Source of the DNA: Synechococcus sp. CS-1330
GTDB taxonomy: Bacteria; Cyanobacteriota; Cyanobacteriia; PCC-6307; Cyanobiaceae
DNA: 33,580 nt
Assembly: GCA_025128025.1 (NCBI GenBank)
Contig: JAHLYR010000011.1
Coordinates: forward strand, 1 to 33,580
Direction: 5' to 3'
Program-made: the position numbers and the translations under genes
Notes under the pieces: generated by a model
Told to the model about the DNA's origin: nothing
Database searches by the model: none
What the model saw: the letters and a program-made list of their open reading frames with translations, nothing else
Shown: in pieces, positions 7,434 through 15,345 of the stretch
How positions within the stretch are numbered: the first letter of the stretch is position 1
How the letters are laid out: every line of letters starts with the position of its first letter

Positions 7434-7622
7434 TCACTGTCGACGGCGGCCGGCGCCGCCATGGTGACAACGGCTACGCAGGGGAGCAGTGGCCTCAGCT
7501 GCCACCTCACCCTGCACGGTCACCCGCTGGTGAGCCCGCAAACCACAGGCAGCCAGATCCTCCGGGTTAACCAGGATCGTCTGGCGGTGCGGCATGCCCT
7601 GCGCGCTGGCCGAGGTCGGCAT
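7434..7622 (-). pseudogene. Fragment of a molybdopterin-oxidoreductase C-terminal domain
   Basis: The 62-codon frame contains MPHRQTILVNPEDLAACGLR then AHQRVTVQGEV, which fits the dinucleotide-binding domain of formate-dehydrogenase-like (FdhF/YdeP group) molybdoenzymes, where a hydrophobic strand, NPxD and GLxxGxxVxV recur. After that the sequence turns into low-complexity Arg/Gly/His residues, so the gene is only a fragment. Just upstream a different frame reads RIGAMELYADLGQRAG, plausibly the preceding strand joined by a frameshift. It is not a functional enzyme. It ends directly against the HPP start. Family assignment is from pattern memory and moderate. Confidence 0.4.
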
Positions 7623-7716
7623 AAAGCTCCATGGCCCCGATTCTGATCAGCCCGCTGAGAAGAGAAGGCGGCGTCCACGGCAGCGCAGACACATGCCAAC
7701 GCGCCTGATCATTATT

Positions 7717-8223
7717 TTAATTAACGCGCTGCCAAGTCGTCAGCGCTATTCCTCCCCCCGACGCGTCCGGAACCGCGAATCTCAGCTCTTCCCTGCTGAT
7801 ATTGAATGGCCACTTCTGCTCGGTTCCATCCCAGTTTGGGAATGTCGAATTCTCAACCTTGAAGATGAGAACCGTTCCTGTTTTGTTCACGGAGATACTG
7901 CCGAAGTGAGCGATGCTTCCCCCTACAAGTGCTTGATTCTCGCCAGAAGTGGTTGTTGTACGGGTGCCGGAAGCCACCTTGGGAAGATCGGCTCGCATGG
8001 CCACAATTGCATAGCGGCCATTGGCATCAACGGCAAGAATACCCTTTGGATTAAGACCATAGGTTGGGGTGGTTTTATCGCCCTGTTCCGTTGTAGCTGA
8101 TATAAGCCTCCAAGTGCCAACCAGCTGTTTAGCGGCCTGAGCGCACGCCACATTTGCTGACAGGATCACGCCTGAAAACAGCACTCCCATGGCTACGGCA
8201 GTGCGCGAAAAAATTTGGCTCAT
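7717..8223 (-). CDS. Secreted lipocalin-like domain protein
   Basis: A 168-aa protein with a clear signal peptide (TAVAMGVLFSGVILSANVAC, cleavage likely after AQA about residue 30). The mature part starts KQLVGTWRLISATTEQGD and continues GLNPKGILAVDANGRYAIV, the pattern of the lipocalin-like family (Lipocalin_5 type) known from proteobacteria and some cyanobacteria: a GTW motif opening a small beta-barrel. Ligand unknown. Upstream DNA on the minus strand is AT-rich with a TAAAAT box (about 8252-8257) that could be a -10 element. It is divergent from the VOC gene. Base composition is lower in G+C than the nearby core genes, suggesting acquisition. Confidence 0.8.
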   Translation of the reverse strand: MSQIFSRTAVAMGVLFSGVILSANVACAQAAKQLVGTWRLISATTEQGDKTTPTYGLNPKGILAVDANGRYAIVAMRADLPKVASGTRTTTTSGENQALVGGSIAHFGSISVNKTGTVLIFKVENSTFPNWDGTEQKWPFNISREELRFAVPDASGGGIALTTWQRVN

Positions 8224-8306
8224 GATTTTATGTTAATAGATAGATTTAACAATTTTAGCACGACTTAGAGACAGAAAACAGCGCGGAGCTCCAAAGTACG
8301 AAAGAT

Positions 8307-8846
8307 ATGATGACGACGACAGCAACACCCGTCTCCCTTGATCACATCATCGGTAAAGCGCCCATGATTCATCATCTCTCGATAGCTGCACGAAACCCGC
8401 AGAAGGTTGCCACTGTTCTGGCTGAGATAATCGGGGGCACCTCCGTAGCATTTCCGCCAAACCCCGGCAGCTATTGGGTACTACAACTCGACCCGAACGG
8501 CACCGGAATCGAAATTTATCCTGCCGGCACGACGCTCCATCCCGACGGCGCGCAGGGTGTCGCCTTTGTTCCGGGATTAGATCGTGAGCCCGGGTACGGC
8601 GCCTTCCATTTCGCCATCAGCGTGGCCACGGAAGCCAGCAAGGTCGCTGCGATTGCGGCTCAAGAAGAATGGCAATGCTACGAGTGCATGCGCGGCGGTT
8701 TCCATGTGCTTGAGATCTGGGTCGAGAACAAGATCCTGATCGAGGTCCTTCCACCCGACTTCACCGCTGAATACCTGGCCGTGACGAAGCCCGAGGGAGT
8801 CGTGGAGCACATGTCGCGGGTCCAGCGGCTGAAGTTGCCGGGCTAG
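8307..8846 (+). CDS. VOC-superfamily (glyoxalase/dioxygenase-fold) protein
   Basis: A 179-aa protein with the paired beta-alpha-beta-beta-beta layout of the vicinal oxygen chelate fold: MIHHLSIAARNPQKVATVLA (first strand and helix, His as a likely metal ligand), SYWVLQLDPNGTGIEIYPAG (Glu), GAFHFAISV opening the second half (His), and ILIEVLPP closing it (Glu). The enzyme class cannot be told from sequence; such proteins include lyases, dioxygenases and binding proteins. Adjacent ATGs at 8307 and 8310 are likely starts, behind a GAAAGA element; ATG 8364 would remove the non-conserved leader. Its 3' end overlaps the convergent 132-aa ORF by 86 nt, which is unusual for two intact genes. Confidence 0.75.
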   Translation: MMTTTATPVSLDHIIGKAPMIHHLSIAARNPQKVATVLAEIIGGTSVAFPPNPGSYWVLQLDPNGTGIEIYPAGTTLHPDGAQGVAFVPGLDREPGYGAFHFAISVATEASKVAAIAAQEEWQCYECMRGGFHVLEIWVENKILIEVLPPDFTAEYLAVTKPEGVVEHMSRVQRLKLPG

Positions 8847-9159
8847 GGCGATCGAGGCGGGGCTGATAGGCCCGTTTATCGAGCTGCAAGGCCACCCAGC
8901 GGTGCGGGCGGGCATCGTTGCGGATCAACTGCGCAGCCTTCGCCAGGCTCCAGCTGCGGCCAGCAGCCACTGATGGCTGGGACTCCAGCAACAGCCGCCC
9001 TTGGGGGTCACGGGTGTAGCCAGTGACGACCTGCAGGGAGAAAACATCAATGATCTGAACTTTGCTGCCTGGCTTGCGCTGCTGCATCTCCGGTGACCAG
9101 AAAACCAGCGCACCACGCTCGCTGGAGATGCAGCGCTCCATCTGGGTGTTGGTGGGCAT
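8761..9159 (-). CDS. Hypothetical protein, C-terminus probably replaced
   Basis: The first 105 or so residues (MPTNTQMERCISSERGALVF, KVQIIDVFSLQVVTGYTRDP, LAKAAQLIRNDARPHRWVAL) read like a real small cyanobacterial protein with alternating beta strands and one helix. The remaining 27 residues (Ser/Ala/Pro/Arg-rich) lie antisense to the end of the VOC gene and look like out-of-frame read-through. The simplest explanation is that the gene lost its original 3' end when the VOC/lipocalin segment was joined here. No family recognised; whether the product is functional is open. Confidence 0.5.
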   Translation of the reverse strand: MPTNTQMERCISSERGALVFWSPEMQQRKPGSKVQIIDVFSLQVVTGYTRDPQGRLLLESQPSVAAGRSWSLAKAAQLIRNDARPHRWVALQLDKRAYQPRLDRPSPATSAAGPATCAPRLPRASSRPGIQR

Positions 9160-9260
9160 CGCGTGGTCGCCCCTCGTCTATTGGTTGCTCAAGTCTGCCC
9201 CCATTGCTCTTGCACAAAAGCAGCAGCAGACCGATCGTTGGAACTCCCAGCCACCTGCAA

Positions 9261-9431
9261 ATGTCCCCAGGCGATTCCAGTGACGATCCCTATGTGCGGA
9301 TGAGCGTTGAGCTGCGCCAATCCACCGTGGTGTGGCTGGATGACTTGCGCAAGGAGTGGGGAATCCGCAGCCGTGGTGACCTGGTGAGCCGCCTGCTCGA
9401 TGAACTGGCAAAGCCCACCAGCGATGCGTAA
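9261..9431 (+). CDS. Small ribbon-helix-helix-like protein, 56 aa
   Basis: From ATG 9261 the product contains YVRMSVELRQSTVVWLDDLR followed by KEWGIRSRGDLVSRLLDELA: a beta strand, then two helices separated by a short turn, which is the ribbon-helix-helix DNA-binding pattern. Proteins of this size are often autorepressors or antitoxins, but no toxin is adjacent. The stop overlaps the start of the downstream secreted-repeat gene by 8 nt, so the two are coupled. An internal ATG at 9300 would start directly at the strand. No strong ribosome-binding site before either. Confidence 0.6.
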   Translation: MSPGDSSDDPYVRMSVELRQSTVVWLDDLRKEWGIRSRGDLVSRLLDELAKPTSDA

Positions 9432-9747
9432 GCACCTGTTGATTGCCGTCGGGATCCTGCTTAGTACCAGCGCGGCGCTGGCTCAGCAGCCGGTGCAACC
9501 GCTGCCCAAGGCGGGAGGCTGCCCGCTTGGCTACTACAGCTCTGGCGGCTACTGCGTGCCCAGCTCCGGGGGCAACACCCGCGGCGCCATTGAGAAAAGT
9601 GGTGCTGGCTGCCCGCTGGGTTTCTATTCCTCTGGCAACTACTGCCTCAGCAGCCCTAGTAACGAGCGGGAAGCGATCCAGAAGAGCGGCAAGGGATGCC
9701 CTCTGGGTTGGTATTCCTCAGGTGGGTACTGCGTTAAGAGCCGCTGA
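9424..9747 (+). CDS. Secreted protein with three CPLGxYSSGxYC repeats
   Basis: Starting at ATG 9424 (107 aa). A signal peptide (KHLLIAVGILLSTSAALA, cut before QQPVQPLP) leads into three near-identical Cys-pair repeats: CPLGYYSSGGYC, CPLGFYSSGNYC and CPLGWYSSGGYC, separated by spacers carrying AIEKSG and AIQKSG. Each repeat has two cysteines 11 residues apart, likely one disulphide per unit, so it is probably a small periplasmic or cell-surface module. I know no function for the repeat. It overlaps the RHH gene upstream and is 5 nt from the DUF4236 gene downstream, giving a tight three-gene operon. Confidence 0.75.
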   Translation: MRKHLLIAVGILLSTSAALAQQPVQPLPKAGGCPLGYYSSGGYCVPSSGGNTRGAIEKSGAGCPLGFYSSGNYCLSSPSNEREAIQKSGKGCPLGWYSSGGYCVKSR

Positions 9748-9752
9748 TCGCC

Positions 9753-10307
9753 ATGGCCTTTCGCTTTCGACGCTCCACCCGCCTGGGCCCGCTGCGCTTC
9801 AACTTCAGCAAGGGTGGATTGAGCTCGATCTCAGTGGGCGGGCGAGGCGCCTCGTTCAACATCCCCGTCGCCCGAAGTGGTGGTGCGCGCACCACAGTGG
9901 GAGTTCCGGGCACTGGCCTGAGCTGGAGCGTGGAGCACGCGCCGGTTCGTCCAGCTGTGATCCCTGCGGGGAGAGCGGAAGGTCTGCCCAACAGCCGCCG
10001 GCTCCGGCCTGGGCAGCTCGATGCCTTTAAGCAGTCACTGCTGGCGGTACTGCGCAAGGAACTGTTTCCTCCCGGCTCCACCGGGGAGCAGCTCTGGGAG
10101 CACGGCCTGGTGAGCCGTCTGCTTGCTGCTGGCTCCTTAGCTGCACGAACCGCTGGCTTGCTGGCCGTGATCGAAACGCCGGAGGCTATGGAGGCATATG
10201 TATTGCGGGCCCAGGGGCAGGACGATGCCAAACGCCGGGCCCAGCGCTGCATCGAGGCGGCGCAGGAGGCCTCACGGCTGGCGACGGCCAGGGGCTGGTT
10301 GCGCTGA
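9753..10307 (+). CDS. DUF4236-domain protein
   Basis: A 184-aa protein. Residues 1-58 (MAFRFRRSTRLGPLRFNFSK, GGLSSISVGGRGASFNI, TTVGVPGTGLSWS) are the typical DUF4236 beta-rich module found at the N-terminus of many bacterial proteins and phage-associated proteins; its role is unknown. The remainder is helical (LRPGQLDAFKQSLLAVLRKE, AKRRAQRCIEAAQEASRLAT) without assignment. It has no signal peptide or membrane segment. Last gene of the RHH/secreted-repeat/DUF4236 run; it ends 4 nt from the convergent membrane-protein gene. Confidence 0.8.
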   Translation: MAFRFRRSTRLGPLRFNFSKGGLSSISVGGRGASFNIPVARSGGARTTVGVPGTGLSWSVEHAPVRPAVIPAGRAEGLPNSRRLRPGQLDAFKQSLLAVLRKELFPPGSTGEQLWEHGLVSRLLAAGSLAARTAGLLAVIETPEAMEAYVLRAQGQDDAKRRAQRCIEAAQEASRLATARGWLR

Positions 10308-10311
10308 CGGC

Positions 10312-11163
10312 TCAGGCCAAGCGATCTTCTGAAAGCTGGCGGAAGGCATCGTTCAGCAACACCACCTCGGAGAACGACTGCTCGAGGTCAGAGAAGCGCT
10401 GGGGGTCAAACAGTTGATCGAGATCGAAGGTGAGAATCGGCCGGATACTGGCCGGCACACTGAGGAAGTCATTCAGCTTGCGCAGCATCTCGGCAGCGCT
10501 GGCGTGGGCCTGCTGCAGCTTGTACTCCTCCGCCTCAAAGGCAGTCAGCGCCTGCTGCAACTGGGGAATCGCCGATTCGAGCAATTCATTGCCCTCTGCT
10601 TTCTCCAGTGTTTCCACCAGCGCTGACGTCAGCCCAGCCAGTTTGGTGAGCGCATCGGCGGTCCAATGGCGCTCCTTGAGGCAAGCCATGGCAGCGCGCA
10701 CCGCCTTTGCCTCCACCGAGAGGTCATCGAGCAGGCTGATCCCAGCGTTCTGCAGCCAGGTGTTAACACCACTGGCTGCCCGCAACCGGCTGCGTTCCAC
10801 CGGCGGGTTGATGCTGGTGGAGATAACGCTCGAATGGCGATAGTTGCTATCTGAGTCAAGCGTGCGGCACACCACATTGATCCTGGGGGTGTAAAGATCA
10901 CCGGCCACGTTGAGGGAGTCGATGGCCCCAAACCGCTGTTGAACCATGCAGGGGTCATGTCGAAAACGTTGTTCCACCTGTTGCATGAGCAGCTTGAGCT
11001 GTTGCTGGTTGTGGAGCAGAGCGGCATAGACCACCGCTGCGATGGCTGCCACAAGCACGGCTGCAATCAGAAAGAAATGCCAGAAGGCCAGCACAAAACC
11101 CAGGGCCACCAAAGCCAGCAGGCCACCGCAACCGATACCGCATCCATTGTTCTGCTGGGCCAT
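10312..11163 (-). CDS. Hypothetical membrane-anchored protein, 283 aa
   Basis: The N-terminus has a Cys/Gly-rich lead (NNGCGIGCGG) and two back-to-back hydrophobic helices (LLALVALGFVLAFWHFFLIA, AAVLVAAIAAVVYAALL), followed by a long soluble helical part rich in Leu, Gln, Glu and Ala (KLLMQQVEQRF, AIPQLQQALTAFEAEEYKL), probably coiled coil. I do not recognise a family. It would sit in the inner membrane with a large cytoplasmic or periplasmic domain. It is divergent from the ABC transporter operon across about 147 nt, a region that must hold promoters for both directions. Confidence 0.7.
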   Translation of the reverse strand: MAQQNNGCGIGCGGLLALVALGFVLAFWHFFLIAAVLVAAIAAVVYAALLHNQQQLKLLMQQVEQRFRHDPCMVQQRFGAIDSLNVAGDLYTPRINVVCRTLDSDSNYRHSSVISTSINPPVERSRLRAASGVNTWLQNAGISLLDDLSVEAKAVRAAMACLKERHWTADALTKLAGLTSALVETLEKAEGNELLESAIPQLQQALTAFEAEEYKLQQAHASAAEMLRKLNDFLSVPASIRPILTFDLDQLFDPQRFSDLEQSFSEVVLLNDAFRQLSEDRLA

Positions 11164-11309
11164 GGCTGCCTATAACCCACCACCAGCTTGACCTGCTGGG
11201 CAATGATCACCAGAGAGCTGTCGCAGGAAAGCCCGGCGGCAGGGGCAGCGGCAGCAGTACGGACACCAACGAGGGCATTACGGTCATCGTCTTGACACGC
11301 CGTTGAAGC

Positions 11310-12623
11310 ATGCAGAGTGCCGCCCTAGGAGGGTCAGAACCTGGGTGCGATTTGAGGCCGGCAGCCCGCCAAGCCTGGTTTGCTGTCGGCCTGGGACTGG
11401 GCCTCGCCTTGGCGCTGCTCTGGGGTGGGCTTGCCTGGGCAGGCCGGCCCACCACCGTGCGGCTGCTGATGCCCGCACCCTTTGCCGACGCCACCGCCGA
11501 GTTGGTGGAGAGCTTCAACCGGGAGCACCGGGGCCTGCGCATCGCCGTAACCCGGGGACCCTTCGAGACGGAATCCGTTTCCGACCTGGCGATCAGCAGC
11601 CTGTTGCTGGGTGACAGCCCCTACGACCTGCTGCTGATGGATGTGACCTGGACGGCGAAATACGCCGCCGCCGGCTGGTTGCTACCCCTCGACGACTGGT
11701 TGGGCCCCGAGCCCCTGGCACCCCTGGTCGCCGGAGCCCGGGCGGGCAACATCATCGACGGCAATCTCTGGCGCGTGCCGATGGTGGCCGACATGGGCCT
11801 GATGTACTGGCGCACCGACCTGATGGCCGCCCCACCCCGCACCCCCACCGAGCTCGTTGCGATCTCCGAGCGCCTGCAGCGGCAAGGGAAGGTGCGCTGG
11901 GGGTATGTGTGGCAGGGGCGCCAATACGAGGGTCTGAGCTGCGTGTTCCTGGAGATGCTGCGCGGTTTCGGCGGCAACTGGGAGAGCAGCGGCGAGGGCC
12001 TGGGCACCCCGGCTGCCACCAAGGCGGCCAGCTGGCTGCGGCAGCTGATCGTCAAAGGGATCAGCCCCGCTGCAGTTGCCAACTTCGCCGAACCCGAGGC
12101 CCTGCAGAGCTTTGAAGCAGGGGAGGCGGCGTTCATGCGCAACTGGCCCTACGCCTGGCAGGAGCTGCAGGGGCCATCCAGCCGGGTGGCCGGCAAGGTG
12201 GGGGTGACCATGATGGTGGCCGAGGTCGGCGAGCCCCCAGCTGCCACCCAGGGCAGCTGGGGGCTTTCGGTTTTGGCTGGCAGCCGCCATCCTGCAGAAG
12301 CCGTTCAGGTGCTCCAGGCCCTCACTGGGGAAGCGAGCCAGCGTCTGTTGGTGCAGCGTTGGGGCTACAGCCCCACCCTCACCGCCCTCTTCGACGACCC
12401 GGCCCTGGTGGCGGAGAGGCCCCTGTTGCCGATCCTGCAGAACGCCCTGGAATCGGTGGCCCTGCGCCCGCTCAACCCTGGCTATGCCCAGCTCAGCGAC
12501 ATCCTGCAGCGCCAGCTCAGCAGCGTGATCACCGGAGAGCTGGAGCCAGCCCTTGCCATGGAGCGCGCCGGACGGGGCAGCCAATTGCTACTGGAGGCCA
12601 GTGGCCGGGGGTCAGAGCAATGA
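11310..12623 (+). CDS. ggtB: ABC transporter substrate-binding protein, GgtB-like
   Basis: A 437-aa family-1 extracellular solute-binding protein. An N-terminal hydrophobic anchor or signal (WFAVGLGLGLALALLWGG) is followed by the sugar-binding fold: VRLLMPAPFADATAELVESF, LLGDSPYDLLLMDVTWTAKY, GNLWRVPMVADMGLMYWRTD, GEAAFMRNWPYAWQEL. This resembles the binding protein of the cyanobacterial glucosylglycerol/sucrose/trehalose uptake system. Its stop overlaps the first permease gene (ATGA). Role: recover leaked compatible solutes. The exact ligand cannot be read from sequence; no glucosylglycerol synthase is in the window, and sucrose genes are next door, so sucrose is a live option. Confidence 0.8.
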   Translation: MQSAALGGSEPGCDLRPAARQAWFAVGLGLGLALALLWGGLAWAGRPTTVRLLMPAPFADATAELVESFNREHRGLRIAVTRGPFETESVSDLAISSLLLGDSPYDLLLMDVTWTAKYAAAGWLLPLDDWLGPEPLAPLVAGARAGNIIDGNLWRVPMVADMGLMYWRTDLMAAPPRTPTELVAISERLQRQGKVRWGYVWQGRQYEGLSCVFLEMLRGFGGNWESSGEGLGTPAATKAASWLRQLIVKGISPAAVANFAEPEALQSFEAGEAAFMRNWPYAWQELQGPSSRVAGKVGVTMMVAEVGEPPAATQGSWGLSVLAGSRHPAEAVQVLQALTGEASQRLLVQRWGYSPTLTALFDDPALVAERPLLPILQNALESVALRPLNPGYAQLSDILQRQLSSVITGELEPALAMERAGRGSQLLLEASGRGSEQ

Positions 12624-13477
12624 GCCTGCTGCTGATGGCCCCGGCCCTGCTGTTGCTGCTGGCGGTGTTCCTCTGGCCAATGCTGGACTACGCCTGGCTC
12701 AGCCTGCAGGCCCAGACGGTGTTCACCGGGCTCAAACCGGTGCCGGTTGGTCTGGCCAACTGGGAGCGGCTGCTCGGAGATGGGCGCTTCTGGCAGGACG
12801 CTGCCCAGACCCTGCGCTTCGCGGTGGTGTCTGTGGGCCTTGAGCTGCTCCTGGGTCTGGCGATCGCCCTGCTGCTGCATCAGAGCTGGCGGGGCCGGGG
12901 CCTGGTGCGCAGCCTCAGCCTGCTGCCCTGGGCCCTGCCCACCACGGTGATGGCCCTCGGCTGGCGCTGGATCCTCAACGACCCCAACGGCCCGATCAAT
13001 GGGGTTATGCAGTCCCTAGGACTGCCCAGCCTGCCCTTTCTGGCCTCCACCCAGCTGGCCTGGCTGGCGGTGGTGCTTGCCGACACCTGGAAGACCACCC
13101 CTTTTGTGGCCCTGCTGCTTCTGGCCGGTTTGCAGATGATTCCCACCGATCTCTATGAGGCCTTCGCCCTCGAGGGCGGCCGGCCCTGGCAGGGGCTGCG
13201 CCGCATCACCCTGCCCCTGCTGCGGCCCTACGTTTTGATTGCGCTGATCTTCCGCCTGGCCCAGGCCCTCGGAGTGTTCGACCTGGTGGCTGTGCTGACA
13301 GGCGGTGGTCCGGCCAGCAGCACCGAGACTCTGGCGCTCTACGCCTATCTCAATGCCATGCGCTTCCTCGATTTTGGCTACAGCGCCACGGTGATGCTGG
13401 GCATGTTCGTGCTGCTGCTGGCCTCTGCTTTGCTGCTGGTGCTGGCGCAGCAGCGCTGGCGGGGGGCTAGACCATGA
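12620..13477 (+). CDS. ggtC: ABC transporter permease 1, GgtC-like
   Basis: From ATG 12620 (285 aa), set by a 4-nt overlap with the binding-protein gene. About six transmembrane helices (LLLMAPALLLLLAVFLWPML, FAVVSVGLELLLGLAIALLL, LSLLPWALPTTVMALGW and others). The ATPase-contact EAA loop is EAFALEGGRPWQGLRRITLP near residue 180, with the conserved EA...G...LP. This is the MalF-type partner of a carbohydrate importer. Longer upstream frames are shadows within ggtB. Confidence 0.85.
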   Translation: MSLLLMAPALLLLLAVFLWPMLDYAWLSLQAQTVFTGLKPVPVGLANWERLLGDGRFWQDAAQTLRFAVVSVGLELLLGLAIALLLHQSWRGRGLVRSLSLLPWALPTTVMALGWRWILNDPNGPINGVMQSLGLPSLPFLASTQLAWLAVVLADTWKTTPFVALLLLAGLQMIPTDLYEAFALEGGRPWQGLRRITLPLLRPYVLIALIFRLAQALGVFDLVAVLTGGGPASSTETLALYAYLNAMRFLDFGYSATVMLGMFVLLLASALLLVLAQQRWRGARP

Positions 13478-14319
13478 GCAGCAGCCCCCTGCGCCAGCGC
13501 CCTGCCTTGCTGCGCATCTCCATGGTGGCCCTGTTGATGCTCTGGAGCTTGGCACCGATGCTCTGGCAGCTTTACACCTCGCTACGTACCCCGGAATCCC
13601 TGCTGGCCGGGCTTGCCGGCCTCGGGGGCGGCTGGACCCTTGCCAACTACAGCGCGGTGCTGCAGGCCGATCCTCCCTTTGGGGTCTACCTGCTGAACAG
13701 CACCGTTGTGGGCGCTCTTAGCACCCTGCTCACCCTGGCTCTGGCCATCCCCTGCGCCTACGCCCTCAGCCGCCGTAGCGACCTGCTCAAGCTGGTAATT
13801 GGAGGCGGCCTGCTGGCGGCGGCGGTATTCCCTTACGTGCTGCTTTTCCTAGCGTTGTTGCAGGTGGCGCGGCAGCTGGGTCTGGCCAACAACCTGCTGG
13901 CCCTGTGCCTGCCCTATGCGGGTCTTTCCCTGCCCCTGGCGGTGCTGCTGCTGCAGGCGGCCTTTGCCGATTTGCCCGTGGAACTGGAGGAGAATGCCCT
14001 GCTGGAGGGCTTCAGCCTCGGCCAGAGGCTGCGCTGGATTCTGTTGCCGCTGATTGGCCCTGCGGTTGTGAGTACGGGACTGCTGGTGTTCCTTTTCAGC
14101 TGGAACGAGTTCCCGATTGCCCTCACCTGGCTTAGCCGCAGCGAGCTGCTCACCCTGGCGCCTGCGATGGCGCGGATTGCCGGCTCCTCTGTGTTTACGG
14201 TGCCCCATGGCGCCTTTGCCGCCGCCACCGTGCTGGGCGGTGTGCCGCTGCTCGCCCTGCTGCTGATCTTTCAACGCCAGATCGTGGCTGGCCTTACCCA
14301 GGGAGCGATCAAAGGATGA
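13474..14319 (+). CDS. ggtD: ABC transporter permease 2, GgtD-like
   Basis: A 281-aa MalG-type permease. Hydrophobic helices include LRISMVALLMLWSLAPMLWQ, VVGALSTLLTLALAIPCAYA and VIGGGLLAAAVFPYVLLFLA. The EAA-type loop is ELEENALLEGFSLGQRLRWI followed by LLPL, then VFLFSWNEFPIALTW, a segment typical of the second sugar permease. Start and stop overlap both neighbours by 4 nt, so all four transporter genes are read in step. Confidence 0.85.
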   Translation: MSSSPLRQRPALLRISMVALLMLWSLAPMLWQLYTSLRTPESLLAGLAGLGGGWTLANYSAVLQADPPFGVYLLNSTVVGALSTLLTLALAIPCAYALSRRSDLLKLVIGGGLLAAAVFPYVLLFLALLQVARQLGLANNLLALCLPYAGLSLPLAVLLLQAAFADLPVELEENALLEGFSLGQRLRWILLPLIGPAVVSTGLLVFLFSWNEFPIALTWLSRSELLTLAPAMARIAGSSVFTVPHGAFAAATVLGGVPLLALLLIFQRQIVAGLTQGAIKG

Positions 14320-15323
14320 TCAACACCATCGCCTCAGGGGCTGGGCCAACCGGTGATTTGAGGCTGGAGGCTCTGAACCGACGCATCGCTGGACGGCAGA
14401 TCCTCGCTGGCATCGACCTGGCCGTGGCGCCTGGTGAGTGTCTGGCGCTGCTGGGTCCAAGCGGCTGTGGCAAGACCACCATCCTGCGCCTGATCGCCGG
14501 CCTCGAACGCCCCGACGGCGGGCGCATCCTGCTGGCGGGCCGGGATATCACGGCCCTGTCCCCCGGCCGGCGGCAGGTGGCGATGGTGTTCCAGAGCTAT
14601 GCCCTCTACCCCCATCTGAGCGTCGAACGCAACCTCTTACTGGGTATGGAGCTGCGCGGCGTGCCCCGGCAACGACGGCAGCAGGAGGCAGATCGGGTCC
14701 TCAGCATGTTGCAGCTCGAGAGTTTCCGAAGCCGCAGGCCTTCCGAACTCTCCGGTGGCCAGCGTCAGCGGGTAGCCCTGGCCCGGGCCCTGCTGCGCCG
14801 CCCCCAGGTGTTTCTGCTGGATGAACCAATGAGCAACCTCGATGCCCAGCTGCGGGAGGAGCTGCGGCCCCAGCTGCGGGCCATCCTCTGCGGTGGGGAG
14901 GCGCCGGTTGTTTATGTGACCCACGACCAGAAGGAGGCCATGGGCATCGCCGACCGCATCGCCGTGCTCCAAAACGGCCGGCTGCAGCAGTGCGGCACCC
15001 CCCAGGAGCTCTATGCCAGCCCTGCCAATCTAGTGGTAGCCAGCTTCATCGGCCGTCCCCAGATCAACCTGCTGGACCGGGGCGATGGCAGCTTGCTCGG
15101 TATCCGGCCTGAGCACCTCCAGGCGGTCGAGGAGGGGGGCGTGGCGGTGAGGGTTCTCAGCCGCGAATGGCATGGGGCCAGCCAGCAGCTGACCGTGGCC
15201 AGCCCCCATGGGGATCTGCGCTGGATCACCAGCGGTGCTGAGCCGATCAACGATCAGCTGCGGCTCGGCTGGCAGCTGCAGCACGAACATCGCTTTGACC
15301 TGGACACAGGTCTGCGCTGCTGA
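14316..15323 (+). CDS. ggtA: ABC transporter ATP-binding protein, GgtA-like
   Basis: A 335-aa MalK/UgpC-type ATPase. Walker A LLGPSGCGKTT (about residues 46-56), Q-loop MVFQSYALYPHLSVERN, signature LSGGQRQRVALARALLR, Walker B QVFLLDEPMSNLDAQ, and H-loop VVYVTHDQKEAMGIADRIAV are all intact. A C-terminal regulatory OB-like domain follows (LLGIRPEHLQAV) but is short compared with MalK. In some cyanobacteria ggtA is unlinked from ggtBCD; here it closes the same operon, starting with an ATGA overlap on ggtD. It energises import through the two permeases. Confidence 0.88.
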   Translation: MINTIASGAGPTGDLRLEALNRRIAGRQILAGIDLAVAPGECLALLGPSGCGKTTILRLIAGLERPDGGRILLAGRDITALSPGRRQVAMVFQSYALYPHLSVERNLLLGMELRGVPRQRRQQEADRVLSMLQLESFRSRRPSELSGGQRQRVALARALLRRPQVFLLDEPMSNLDAQLREELRPQLRAILCGGEAPVVYVTHDQKEAMGIADRIAVLQNGRLQQCGTPQELYASPANLVVASFIGRPQINLLDRGDGSLLGIRPEHLQAVEEGGVAVRVLSREWHGASQQLTVASPHGDLRWITSGAEPINDQLRLGWQLQHEHRFDLDTGLRC

Positions 15324-15327
15324 TCCT

Positions 15328-15345
15328 GCACTGTTTAGCTAGTGC
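15328..15345 (+). terminator. Weak hairpin after the transporter operon
   Basis: GCACT (15328-15332) pairs with AGTGC (15341-15345) around an 8-nt loop, 4 nt after the ggtA stop. The following bases are only moderately T-rich, so termination would be weak or need Rho. Confidence 0.25.

Noticed and set aside
6879-7470. Long N-terminal extension of the nuclease-like ORF
   Set aside because: This part is the out-of-frame shadow of the HPP gene; a GTG at 6882 overlapping the HPP stop is the natural start.
6741-7646. 301-aa plus-strand Gln/His/Arg-rich ORF
   Set aside because: Antisense of the HPP and nuclease-like genes; composition is typical of a GC-rich shadow.
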